NCBI GenBank assembly: GCA_017302455.1
Contig: JAFLDO010000018.1
Location: 29,217-93,216, forward strand
From: Accumulibacter sp.
Lineage (GTDB): Bacteria; Pseudomonadota; Gammaproteobacteria; Burkholderiales; Rhodocyclaceae
Direction of reading: 5' to 3'
Length of the DNA: 64,000 nt
The notes beneath the pieces are model-generated. The model was not told the origin of the DNA. It saw nothing but the letters and a program-made list of their open reading frames with translations, and did no database searches. Positions within the stretch are counted from its first letter, which is position 1; every line of letters begins with the position of its first letter. Position numbers and translations under genes: made by a program. This document shows positions 50,001 to 58,719 of this stretch, one piece after another.

Positions 50001-50470
50001 GCCAGCGCTTTGCTCACGGCTTCGAGCGTGTCGGCGTCGATCAGCGACGAACCGAGACCCGCGAGGCGGGCGCTGAACAGATTCAGCAGCTCGTCGATCA
50101 GAGCCAGCGCCGTCGTTTCGAGGCTGGCCCCCGGCTGGATCTGGCGCACCAGTCCGCTGCTCGCCAGGAAGTCGCTGACTTCCTGGTAGCGGTTTACGAT
50201 TTCCTCGACAAAACGCAGGGCGTCGGTGGGGAGCGCTTCCTCGATGTTCGCCAGGGCTGCCGGCAGCCGCTCGGAGAGTCCGCTGACGTCGATCTGCAAT
50301 GCCTGGTCAAGGCCTCCAAGCGCCTCGCTGATCCCTCGCAGCGGCGAGTCATGGCCACCGCCGGCCAGCGCGCTGGCGATGCCGAGAAAACCGCTGAGGC
50401 CAGTTTGGGCATTCGCGCTGGCGTTGCTGGCGCGCTGCAGATTCGGCAGGCTGGCCGTGGCGCCGCTCAC
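47060..50470 (-). CDS. Large helical protein, probable tape measure
   Basis: 1136 residues, almost wholly helical by composition, rich in Ala/Leu with few Gly/Pro and no clear membrane segment. Repeating units of the form xPLxxxxxxLLxxxxxxxP recur around residues 600-770 (VAPLEKLLDELLAKAR, LEPLQEPYQRMLRTIER, FEPLDQAFDRLLAAVE). No enzyme motif. Its place between a baseplate-type gene and the RHS/hub genes and its size suit a tape-measure protein. If fully helical and extended it would give a tail of about 170 nm. It overlaps neighbours on both sides (ATGA each). Confidence 0.65.
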   Translation of the reverse strand: MSGATASLPNLQRASNASANAQTGLSGFLGIASALAGGGHDSPLRGISEALGGLDQALQIDVSGLSERLPAALANIEEALPTDALRFVEEIVNRYQEVSDFLASSGLVRQIQPGASLETTALALIDELLNLFSARLAGLGSSLIDADTLEAVSKALATMEALASGSVLPADQLLEFLSRNLLGVDADLLVGARSQLDAALAILDPFSATAVEAAVAATRDAATTALRNLAEALREFDPNDLAAYATPEALLDTLGRALEAAFLALEALYSALTVAVARPEWETLFTSWAAVLAAVELADVPTVDDAVDAIAGAIESLLARLTMSLSPDDLAAQVARMAGSLHALFSDSPLAQVRQILIDFIGRIGAELAAIPVEDVRTAVLGMLQTVQRQIEELGIAEVRSTIEKGFQDANDFVDDNLGGDLLAGISTQLAAALGQLENIPVAELGQELASAIQAASELIEDLQAKLAAGLDEVRTLLASLDGIDFRPVADEVVDEIGALKSRLAAIRPESLSDVERIAIQAGLSVLRAIDLEGMIEGELKKEFASVDAQLAQVVQAILDAWLEFRRRVGTLDGASLAAPVTGLLDEVGNTVLAINGAAVVAPLEKLLDELLAKARTVSPGAILEPLQEPYQRMLRTIERANPDVWVEPLHVLHAEIDRLIKLVDITPLLSTLEQKQRDLFAQARQAIADAVGAVHLPEPLDTFHAQMTTLIVGITDAIFADPDGTLRQVNLSLSASMRPSTLFEPLDQAFDRLLAAVETLPADDVLRALEAIRQGLGAALPAMDPANVVRGMRVAQGRLAALSPSSVAGVVALPELRARLAGRLSLSTANGDAGASLLARFDLTLAPLDLASDTSRLCRLSTAHAALVTALRQRINALDTATAQLEFQRLQSGLGRILPPFLRQPTPLAMADVRAGLATLRPSLKARRIDLAVDGFLRQLAPLQSALDSAVDGFFKEIRQAALALHPGELKDAVADVYASLRARLAVLDPELLAASLRSSVWDPLLDPLRAIDPAALKAHLDALFQNLLAKISGSVKDLLRQLKQAIDAFLVRVRQALSSVLATLRQKIEAILGEVSKLVVRIDGLLVDDLFKRLLTLLANLQTSFDQELDRVRNEFDGMLEAIPLGASAGVAIA

Positions 50471-51063
50471 AACAGGTCTCCGATGCCGCCCAGCGACGCG
50501 GCCGAGCCGCCGGCGATGCCCGTGAAGCCGTCGAGCATCGCCGGCAGACGAGTCGTCGGATTGGCGAAGTCGCTAGCGCCGGCAAGCAGGCTGGTCAGGC
50601 CGGCAACCTGCGCCAGCGCGTTCTGCACGTCGTCCATCAGCGCCGTGGCTTCGTCGAGGATGCCGGCGTCGAGACCGTCGAGCAGCCCACCTGCCGGCGG
50701 CGGTGGCGGCGGCACGTACTCGGTGACGACACATTCGTAGTCGTACTCGTCCGGGTAGCCGGCGCGCTCGGCTACGTCGAGCTGATCGACCAGCACCTGC
50801 GAGAAATAGCCATCGCCGGTCAGTTCGCACAGGAAATCCACCGGTTGGCGCGCCAGCAAGTGGTCGCGCAACTGCTTGAGGCGATCGCCGGCGTCGCCGC
50901 CGTAGAAAACGCCGCGAACCCGAATGCGCACGCTCGGGCGTCCCAGGTCCTGGGCCAGCTCGCCGGCAAGCCCGGGAACCGCGTGACGAACGAAGCGCGC
51001 CGCCTCGCTGGCCTCGATGCTCACCAGCTTGTCCATCGCCACTCCGGCAATCTCCAGCGCCAT
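50467..51063 (-). CDS. Baseplate/tail protein, DNA-circularisation-N-like
   Basis: 198 residues. The segment RIRVRGVFYGGDAGDRLKQLRDHLLARQPVDFLCELTG and VLVDQLDVAERAGYPDEYDYECVVTEY follows the pattern of the N-terminal domain of phage DNA-circularisation/gpN-like proteins found next to tape measures. A Pro run (VPPPPPPAGG) leads into a helical, Gly/Ala-rich C-terminus. It begins one base after the stop of the Pro/Ala-rich gene and overlaps the next gene by ATGA. Structural baseplate role inferred from context. Confidence 0.6.
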   Translation of the reverse strand: MALEIAGVAMDKLVSIEASEAARFVRHAVPGLAGELAQDLGRPSVRIRVRGVFYGGDAGDRLKQLRDHLLARQPVDFLCELTGDGYFSQVLVDQLDVAERAGYPDEYDYECVVTEYVPPPPPPAGGLLDGLDAGILDEATALMDDVQNALAQVAGLTSLLAGASDFANPTTRLPAMLDGFTGIAGGSAASLGGIGDLL

Positions 51064-51064
51064 G

Positions 51065-52315
51065 CTAGGTCAATCCTCCCGTGAACCCAAGGTGACGGAT
51101 CGCCTGCTCGCGCAGCCGCTCTTCCCAGCGATCGAGAAGACGGTCGAGGAGGAGGACGTCATCATGCGCAGCATCGGCCGGCATCAGAGCCGCCGTTGCC
51201 GGCCAGTCGGCACGCGTCAGCGGTGCGGCGCGCGGCACCGGCGCGGCCTCAGCAAGGGATGCCGGCGAGAGATCGGGATGTCGCCCTGCTGCCCCAGGGG
51301 GCTCGCCTTCGGCGGCAACAGGGGCTTCGCGGCGAGTTCCCGCCAGCACCGCCGCTTGTGTGTCTGCCGGGCGGCGCCCGGCGAGCAGCGACTCGAACAG
51401 GCCATTGAGATCGGCCACGCCACTGACCAGGCGCGTCTTTCGCGACGCGTCGGCGAGGATCTGGGAGGAGGCAGCGGTCGCGGGGCGCCCTGTCGCGCTC
51501 GTATCTCTTGTGCTCAGGCGAGAAGCCGTTGCGGGCCACTGCGCGGGCGGCGTACGAGTGACATTGCCTGGAGCGCCGTCAGGCGCCGACGAGGTGCTCC
51601 GCGGCGGCTCCGCGTGCAGCCCCTGCGCACTTGCGAGGGCCTCGCGCTTGTCACCCGGGCCATCGTTGCGACGGCGGCGTGCCTGCCGACTGCCACCGCG
51701 GAGTTCCTTGGTTTCGGTCGCCGGGATAGGTGGCGCGTCCGCGGCGCGCGTGCCGAATGTTGGCCCCTCTGGCCGCGGCGTGGGCAAAGTCGGTGCGCCC
51801 TGCCTGGTGCGCTCCGGAATGACGGGGCCGTCTTCGCTAGACCCCGGCGTCCCGCCTCTGGAGTCGACGGGCGGGGTCTGCCGGGGTGGGCTGTCGGTCG
51901 CCACCGTGACTTGCCCGGGCGACGTGCCAGGTAGCGACTGCAGCCCGGCAATCCCGGTCGATGCGAACATGGGGTCGATCAGGCGCAGCGGATTCCCGGG
52001 CAGCATGTCGGCCGGCAGCGCCATTCCCGCGTCAGCGCCTGCGCGCGGCTCGCTCGCCGCTCGTAAGCTAACCACTTCCCGGGAATGCACTGGCGTGCGC
52101 GCCCCTGCCGGCAGGTCCGCTACGGATTCCTGATGCGTACCTATAGGTGGGCCTGCTTGCAGGATGGCGGCGAGCAGGCTCTCCAGCGCAGCCGATGGGT
52201 CGACGCCGGCGAGATGCTGCGTGGCAGCCGCCCTTTCGGCACCAGGTAGTGTGAACAGTGCGTCGGCGACTTGCAGCGCGAGGCCTGCCGGTTCCTCCCA
52301 CGGCGTCGGGTTCAT
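51065..52315 (-). CDS. Pro/Ala/Thr-rich disordered protein
   Basis: 416 residues from ATG 52315, overlapping the previous stop as ATGA. It has a short helical N-terminus (GLALQVADALFTLPGAERAAATQHL), a long low-complexity middle rich in Pro, Ala, Thr, Arg and Gly, and a helical C-terminal end (DVLLLDRLLDRWEERLREQAIRHLGF). I do not recognise it. The layout, two helical ends joined by a flexible linker, suggests a scaffold or adaptor in tail assembly. Codon structure and the overlaps support it being a real gene despite its composition. Confidence 0.65.
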   Translation of the reverse strand: MNPTPWEEPAGLALQVADALFTLPGAERAAATQHLAGVDPSAALESLLAAILQAGPPIGTHQESVADLPAGARTPVHSREVVSLRAASEPRAGADAGMALPADMLPGNPLRLIDPMFASTGIAGLQSLPGTSPGQVTVATDSPPRQTPPVDSRGGTPGSSEDGPVIPERTRQGAPTLPTPRPEGPTFGTRAADAPPIPATETKELRGGSRQARRRRNDGPGDKREALASAQGLHAEPPRSTSSAPDGAPGNVTRTPPAQWPATASRLSTRDTSATGRPATAASSQILADASRKTRLVSGVADLNGLFESLLAGRRPADTQAAVLAGTRREAPVAAEGEPPGAAGRHPDLSPASLAEAAPVPRAAPLTRADWPATAALMPADAAHDDVLLLDRLLDRWEERLREQAIRHLGFTGGLT

Positions 52316-52875
52316 GGCGCCGGCTGCGGTTCGCTGTCGCGGGCTCGCTGCCGCTCGATGCCGGCCAGGTAGACGGCAACCTGTCCCGGCGTCAGATCCG
52401 CCACCTGTGCCGGCGTCCAGCCGAAATACCACGCGAACTGCACGTGCGTTTCGCCGATGGCCGAGTCGGCAGCGTGGCGCACCGCGCCCTCGCCGGAAGC
52501 GAGTCCCGAGACCCGGTTGACGGCAGTGACCAGGAAGTTCACCAGTCCGGCGTGCATTTGCCGGACCTGTTCGAGCGGCACCAGGGGTTCGACCAGCGAC
52601 TCCTTGATCATCAGCAAGGGCACCAGCGAAGGGTCATCGCGCGCAGCCCTGGCGATCAGCGCCAGCGTTGCCACCTTCAACGGCCGTAGTCGCACGCGCC
52701 CGCCTGCAGCGGCGGCAGCGTCCTCGTCACCGGGGCGGAGGATGCTCGGCGGCACTTCGACGTCGTAGGTCAGCAGACTGCCGGCGAGCAACTCCTGCGG
52801 CGTCAGCAGCCGTGCCTCCTGCGGCCCGGCGTCGGCGGCCGTTTCGTTCACCGCCTGGTCTCGGACTGCCGGCAT
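52312..52875 (-). CDS. Tail-assembly-chaperone-like protein
   Basis: 187 residues. The core RVRLRPLKVATLALIARAARDDPSLVPLLMIKESLVEPLV and VQFAWYFGWTPAQVADLTPGQVAVYL resembles proteins encoded between tube and tape measure in contractile tails, the position of assembly chaperones. No slippery heptanucleotide for a programmed frameshift is evident near its end; instead the next gene begins with an ATGA overlap. Role inferred from position and pattern. Confidence 0.6.
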   Translation of the reverse strand: MPAVRDQAVNETAADAGPQEARLLTPQELLAGSLLTYDVEVPPSILRPGDEDAAAAAGGRVRLRPLKVATLALIARAARDDPSLVPLLMIKESLVEPLVPLEQVRQMHAGLVNFLVTAVNRVSGLASGEGAVRHAADSAIGETHVQFAWYFGWTPAQVADLTPGQVAVYLAGIERQRARDSEPQPAP

Positions 52876-52918
52876 GCGTTCGGAACTCCCGCGCGGTGGT
52901 CGAGATCGACCGTGCCGA

Positions 52919-53419
52919 TCAGGTTTCCTCGTAGGCGACGCGCATCGCCTGGAAGGTGATCGCTTCCATCACGAAGGCGTCGCTCGGGATGCTGTAGGTC
53001 CAGCTGTCGAACTTGACGCCGAACACCGTCACCTTGGTCATCTGGCTGGGGTGTGCGGGATCCTTCAGCGTCGAGATCAGGTTGAACGACGGCTGGGCGA
53101 AGCTCGGACCCGATGGCGGACTGACGGAGCCGTCGCCGAGCAGCAGACGAAGCAGCGCACCATTGACGTGCGCCCTTTCCGCTGTACCGGAGACTCTCAG
53201 GATGCCCGGGCGCAAGTGCGTTGGGTAGCGACGACCGATCTCGTAGAAGGGGCGAACATCGCTGCTGACGCTGATCGAGACGTTGGTCAGCCGGCCGACC
53301 ACATTCGACAGGTCGTACTGCGACACCACCGCGTCGGCAGCCTCACCTTCAGGGGTGGACGTATCCTCGACACCGAGGACGAGGACCGCATCCGTGGCAC
53401 GCAAGACGTCGTTGGGCAT
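52919..53419 (-). CDS. Inner tube protein (gp19/Hcp-like)
   Basis: 166 residues, beta-rich, with the tail-tube pattern: AVVSQYDLSNVVGRLTNVSISVSSDVRPFYEIG and TKVTVFGVKFDSWTYSIPSDAFVMEAITFQAMRV. It polymerises into the tube pushed through the target envelope. AGGAG lies about nine bases upstream. It follows the sheath gene by 16 bases, the normal order. Only one tube gene is present, unlike the several paralogues of Afp/PVC clusters. Confidence 0.8.
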   Translation of the reverse strand: MPNDVLRATDAVLVLGVEDTSTPEGEAADAVVSQYDLSNVVGRLTNVSISVSSDVRPFYEIGRRYPTHLRPGILRVSGTAERAHVNGALLRLLLGDGSVSPPSGPSFAQPSFNLISTLKDPAHPSQMTKVTVFGVKFDSWTYSIPSDAFVMEAITFQAMRVAYEET

Positions 53420-53435
53420 GGCGGGGTCTCCTGTC

Positions 53436-55394
53436 TTACTGCAGCGTCATGACGACGCGGATGAAGTCGATGCTGAAGGTCGGCTGGATGGTCATCACCA
53501 CGTTGACCTGGCCGGCAATCTCCTGGGCGCGCGTGGCGGTCACGTCGAGCATGTAGCCGGTCAGCGCCTCGTCCTCCACCATCCCGGTCAGGAACGCGTC
53601 GAGGGTCGCCTTGAGCGCGGCCCGTACCCGTGAATTGTTCAGCCGCCCGATGTAAGGGTTGGCCGCCGAACGCACGCCGTACTTGGCGTAATCGACGATC
53701 CGTCGCGTCGGGATGGCCGAGAAGGGCTGGCCGACGCCCTCGCTGGTGATCCCCTTGAGGACGCGCAGCCCCTGCCTGGAGACGATGGTCAGGACATTGC
53801 GCTCGATCAGCTGCGCCTGCTGCCCGCGATTGGCTTCCACGGCGATTCCCGGCAGGTTGATTGCCTTGTTGGTCAGGCTGGTCTGGACCGACTGTGCCGC
53901 GATCAGACCGGCAACAGCGGCGGCGGTGTACGCCGGCGGCAGCGTTGAGCCATCCGGATTCCGGATTCCCGGGCCAACGATCACAAGGCGACCCTCGGCG
54001 ACGCTGTGGCCGAGAAAGTCGGCGATCTCGACACCGGGCGCGCCGATGACGCCGATCCGTTCGAGGTCGGTTTCCTCGGTTGACTTGAGGTGCCCAACCA
54101 GCACCGAGCCCATGCCGCGGGCGTCCTGGCCGCCCAGCACCACGAGATTGACGACCCTGTTCGAAATCGCTTCGAGTCCGCCAGCGTATTCGTCTTCGCC
54201 GGCATCGGCGCCATTGGCGCCGCCGACGTTGCTGCCCGTCCCGAAATAGGCGGCGACATCGGGCGCGGGTTTGCCGCTGCCGTGGCCCGCGTCGGCGACG
54301 GCGCGTACGAGCTTGGACTGCGCGGCGAGCGCAGTCAGACTCCTCCCGTCGGGAACGACGTAGGATTCCTTGAGCTGGCTATGAGTGAGGCTCACCTCGA
54401 CGCTGTCCGCCGCTTCAACGAGGTAGCTGGCGGTCAGGACATCACCGGCGACGGCGCGCGGCGCCTCGCCAGCATGGAAATCGATATCGCCGTTCCAGAC
54501 CGTGATGAGGATCTCGCCCGGCGCGGGGTCGGCATGGTCCACCGCGTAGGTCGCCACGACACTCTGCCCCGCCGCGGGCGCCTGGGTGGCAGCAAAGGCG
54601 AGCTCGCTGGTGTTGGGATTGATGCGGATCTCGTTGAGCGCCGGCGTCGCTGCCAGATCGTAGAGAATCGTTCCGGCGGTCACGCCGCTCGGTGGATTGG
54701 CCCCGTAGGCGCGTACCGGGCTGCCGTTGCCGTCGAGGACCACGATCGAGTTGATCGACGCAACCGTAGACACCTTCGGGTTGGCCAACTGGTAGCTGCC
54801 GCCGCCGTTCTTCGCTACCGCTTCATCGCGGGCGACGAAGCGGTAGACGAGGTTGAAGTTGTCGACCCGGCGCGTGTCGCCGCGCAGCACCTGGATGCGA
54901 TTCTGCTGGTTGGGAAGGACGCTGTGGTACCCGAGTTGTGCGAAGGAGGCGGTCTGCTTTTCGCCGACGATGCGCGCCGGTGTTCTCGCCTGGCTCACCG
55001 AGATCTGGATGTCGTTGCCCCAGGTGCCCGGCGTGGCCGCCGTGAGGACGGCCAGCGTGTTGCCTGCGGGATCCTTGAGGGCATAACTCGCCGAAGCGGC
55101 ACGCGGGCTGGCGACACGGACCGCAACCACGGTGGAGGCGCCATTGGCATAGGCGAGTTGCAGGGAACGGACGAGGGTCAGTGGATTCGATCCATCCTCG
55201 GGGATCGAATACTTGTCGGGGAGTCCAAAAAGCTCACGCGCCTGCGAAAAGCCGGAGAGGGTGATCGGGGTTCCCACCGGTCCCGATCTGGCGGTACCGA
55301 CAACCGCGACGACCCCTGTCGCGACGCCGCCGGCGGAGATCAATCCCTCCGCCCGCACGTCGATGTACGTCCCCGGCACGATCATTTCCGACAT
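53436..55394 (-). CDS. Contractile tail sheath protein
   Basis: 652 residues. The N-terminus MSEMIVPGTYIDVRAEGLISA and VGTARSGPVGTPITLSGFSQARELFG is typical of tail sheath proteins; the C-terminus LRVLKGITSEGVGQPFSAIPTRRIVDYAKYGVR and QPTFSIDFIRVVMTLQ carries the conserved inner domain and the strand used for sheath handshake. Extra beta domains lie between about 130 and 400. Start at 55394 with AAGGAG seven bases upstream; the longer frame to 55478 lacks a ribosome site. It is the first gene of the operon, so is likely made in excess. Confidence 0.92.
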   Translation of the reverse strand: MSEMIVPGTYIDVRAEGLISAGGVATGVVAVVGTARSGPVGTPITLSGFSQARELFGLPDKYSIPEDGSNPLTLVRSLQLAYANGASTVVAVRVASPRAASASYALKDPAGNTLAVLTAATPGTWGNDIQISVSQARTPARIVGEKQTASFAQLGYHSVLPNQQNRIQVLRGDTRRVDNFNLVYRFVARDEAVAKNGGGSYQLANPKVSTVASINSIVVLDGNGSPVRAYGANPPSGVTAGTILYDLAATPALNEIRINPNTSELAFAATQAPAAGQSVVATYAVDHADPAPGEILITVWNGDIDFHAGEAPRAVAGDVLTASYLVEAADSVEVSLTHSQLKESYVVPDGRSLTALAAQSKLVRAVADAGHGSGKPAPDVAAYFGTGSNVGGANGADAGEDEYAGGLEAISNRVVNLVVLGGQDARGMGSVLVGHLKSTEETDLERIGVIGAPGVEIADFLGHSVAEGRLVIVGPGIRNPDGSTLPPAYTAAAVAGLIAAQSVQTSLTNKAINLPGIAVEANRGQQAQLIERNVLTIVSRQGLRVLKGITSEGVGQPFSAIPTRRIVDYAKYGVRSAANPYIGRLNNSRVRAALKATLDAFLTGMVEDEALTGYMLDVTATRAQEIAGQVNVVMTIQPTFSIDFIRVVMTLQ

Positions 55395-55791
55395 AGCGAT
55401 CTCCTTCGATTCGAGGCCGCTCCGCGCGTCAAAAAAGCGGTGCGCTCCACGACGTTCCAATACGGTTGAGCCAAGCAACGACAGGAAAAGCAGACCAGTG
55501 CAGCAGACGATGCGAACCGACTATCCCAGAATCGGCATGGGGAGTCAACTCCGGGGGAATCGTCTGAATCACCCTGTTAAACCAGTCAGAACGAACGTGC
55601 GAGGCGAGTCGACGTGCAGCCCGTCGGCGCATTCCCCGGCCAGGAAAGTCGGCCGGCTTGCGCACTATTTCATAACGCTGCGCCGCCCGCCCGGGAGAAA
55701 CTTCGTTGCTACGGCGGATCCGGTTGCTTTCTTTGCACAAGCAAGAAAGGCTCGATCCGCACCCTCACCAAGTGACGACCGAAAGCATCCA
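55395..55791. other. Divergent intergenic region between sheath and PEP-CTERM genes
   Basis: 397 bases without a supported gene. It contains the sheath promoter (55520-55548) and, near 55730-55750, an imperfect hairpin (CTTTCTTTGC / GCAAGAAAG) shortly before the PEP-CTERM start. I looked for a sigma-54 site before the PEP-CTERM gene; a GG/GC pair exists near 55716 but with 11 rather than 10 bases between, so I do not call it. Confidence 0.5.
55520..55548 (-). promoter_or_regulatory. Sigma-70 promoter of the injection cluster, with palindrome over the -35
   Basis: Minus strand TTGACT (55543-55548), 17-base spacer, GATAGT (55520-55525). The -35 box lies inside GGAGT-TG-ACTCC, a perfect 5-base inverted repeat that could bind a regulator. 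It leaves a leader of about 120 bases before the sheath start. Confidence 0.65.
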
Positions 55792-56622
55792 ATGAACAGA
55801 ATCATCGTCCTCGCCATCACCGCCCTCGCTGCGGGCGGCAGCCTGCCGGCCGCCGCCTTTACTGTCGACGGGAAACTCGATGACTGGATCGCCAACCCGA
55901 AGACCTGGGCAGCGCTGCCCGGCAAGGGCATCCAAGCCTCGATCGAAGACCAGGTCGGCCGCGACGGCCGCGTGTACCCCGGCTGGGGAGGACAGGCCTA
56001 CGATGCCGAGGCGCTGTATGCGGCGGTTTGCGACGGCAATCTTTACATTGCCCTGGCCACCGGTCACAACCCGAGAACTCTGAACCAGGGGAACAGCTAT
56101 GGCGCGGGTGATTTCGCCATTGACTTCGGCAAGGATGGCAGCTACGAGTTGGGCATCAACGTCCTGCATGCCGAGAGCGTCAAGAAGGGCGTCTATACGT
56201 TCGAGAAATTTGGCGTCGAGGGCGGTGTCTACAAGAATCCGACGTGGGCCTATGGGTTGTGGAACGCCGCCGGGAACCTTGCGCCGGGCGATCCCGACCT
56301 TACTCATCCCACGCACCTGACTGCCGGCAAGCTGGTGGGAATGGCCGAGATCAGCTACACGACCAGTCCGGTGAAAGGCTATGGTGATTATCCAGAGGAC
56401 GACCATTACTTCTACGAAATGAGCCTACCCCTGAGTCTGTTGCTCGACAGCGGCTGGGATGGCAAGGCTTTCGACATTCACTGGGCCGAGAACTGCGCCA
56501 ACGACAGCATACTCGTCGACCCGCCCGCCGACATTCCCGAGCCGGCTACGCTTGCGCTGATCGGCTTGGGACTGTTCGGCTTGATTCCGCGTGACAACAA
56601 GAAGAAGGCCGTGACGAACTGA
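55792..56622 (+). CDS. PEP-CTERM sorting domain protein
   Basis: 276 residues. A signal peptide (MNRIIVLAITALAAGGSLPAAAF) leads to a mature beta-rich domain (VDGKLDDWIANPKTWAALPG, AEALYAAVCDGNLYIALATG, FAIDFGKDGSYELGINVL) resembling extracellular carbohydrate-binding-type domains. The C-terminus is a classic exosortase signal: PEPATLALIGLGLFGL then basic IPRDNKKK. It should be exported and processed by an EpsH/XrtA-type exosortase. The start was chosen for the signal peptide; the frame is open far upstream. A strong terminator follows at 56647. Confidence 0.92.
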   Translation: MNRIIVLAITALAAGGSLPAAAFTVDGKLDDWIANPKTWAALPGKGIQASIEDQVGRDGRVYPGWGGQAYDAEALYAAVCDGNLYIALATGHNPRTLNQGNSYGAGDFAIDFGKDGSYELGINVLHAESVKKGVYTFEKFGVEGGVYKNPTWAYGLWNAAGNLAPGDPDLTHPTHLTAGKLVGMAEISYTTSPVKGYGDYPEDDHYFYEMSLPLSLLLDSGWDGKAFDIHWAENCANDSILVDPPADIPEPATLALIGLGLFGLIPRDNKKKAVTN

Positions 56623-56646
56623 TCCACGGCCAGCAAGCAGCGGTTG

Positions 56647-56672
56647 AAAGGGGGCAAATGCCCCCTTTTTTT
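56647..56672 (+). terminator. Rho-independent terminator after the PEP-CTERM gene
   Basis: AAAGGGGGCA (56647-56656) pairs perfectly with TGCCCCCTTT (56659-56668) and is followed by further T residues, a T7 run at 56666-56672. It lies 24 bases after the stop. In the other direction, for rpoD, it has only a short T run. Confidence 0.9.
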
Positions 56673-56721
56673 GGTCGGACGTCGTCAGCAAACACGCTGA
56701 CGCAAGCACCGGCCGAGTAGC

Positions 56722-58668
<1,947 letters not shown>

Positions 58669-58719
58669 GACCATTTCCCGGATAGCGTTGAATTGGTAAA
58701 CCCTAAAGTTTAGCACACA

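Larger units (their letters stand above)
28783..55548 (-). other. Contractile phage-tail-like injection system gene cluster
   Basis: Twenty minus-strand genes read from a promoter before the sheath gene, in the order sheath, tube, chaperone-like, Pro/Ala-rich, baseplate-type, tape-measure candidate, RHS, hub, spike, PAAR-like, unknown, gp25-like, gpJ-like, wedge-type, fibre-like, fibre, coiled coil, unknown, subtilase, hydrolase. Many neighbours overlap by 1-4 bases. There are no head, packaging, integrase or lysis genes, and no AAA+ ATPase of the type usual in extracellular injection systems. Flanking genes (GGDEF-EAL and PEP-CTERM) point away or converge, so the unit looks complete. Confidence 0.85.

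Noticed and set aside
53436..55394. Reading the sheath protein as a protease because sheath domains are called subtilisin-like
   Set aside because: The name refers to fold only; no Asp/His/Ser catalytic motifs are present. The true subtilase is the gene at 30074-35107.
28783..55548. Interpreting the tail cluster as a prophage
   Set aside because: No capsid, terminase, portal, integrase, replication, lysis or attachment-site repeats were seen.
55700..55791. Possible sigma-54 (-24/-12) promoter before the PEP-CTERM gene
   Set aside because: The GG and GC elements are separated by 11 rather than 10 bases and the rest of the consensus is poor.
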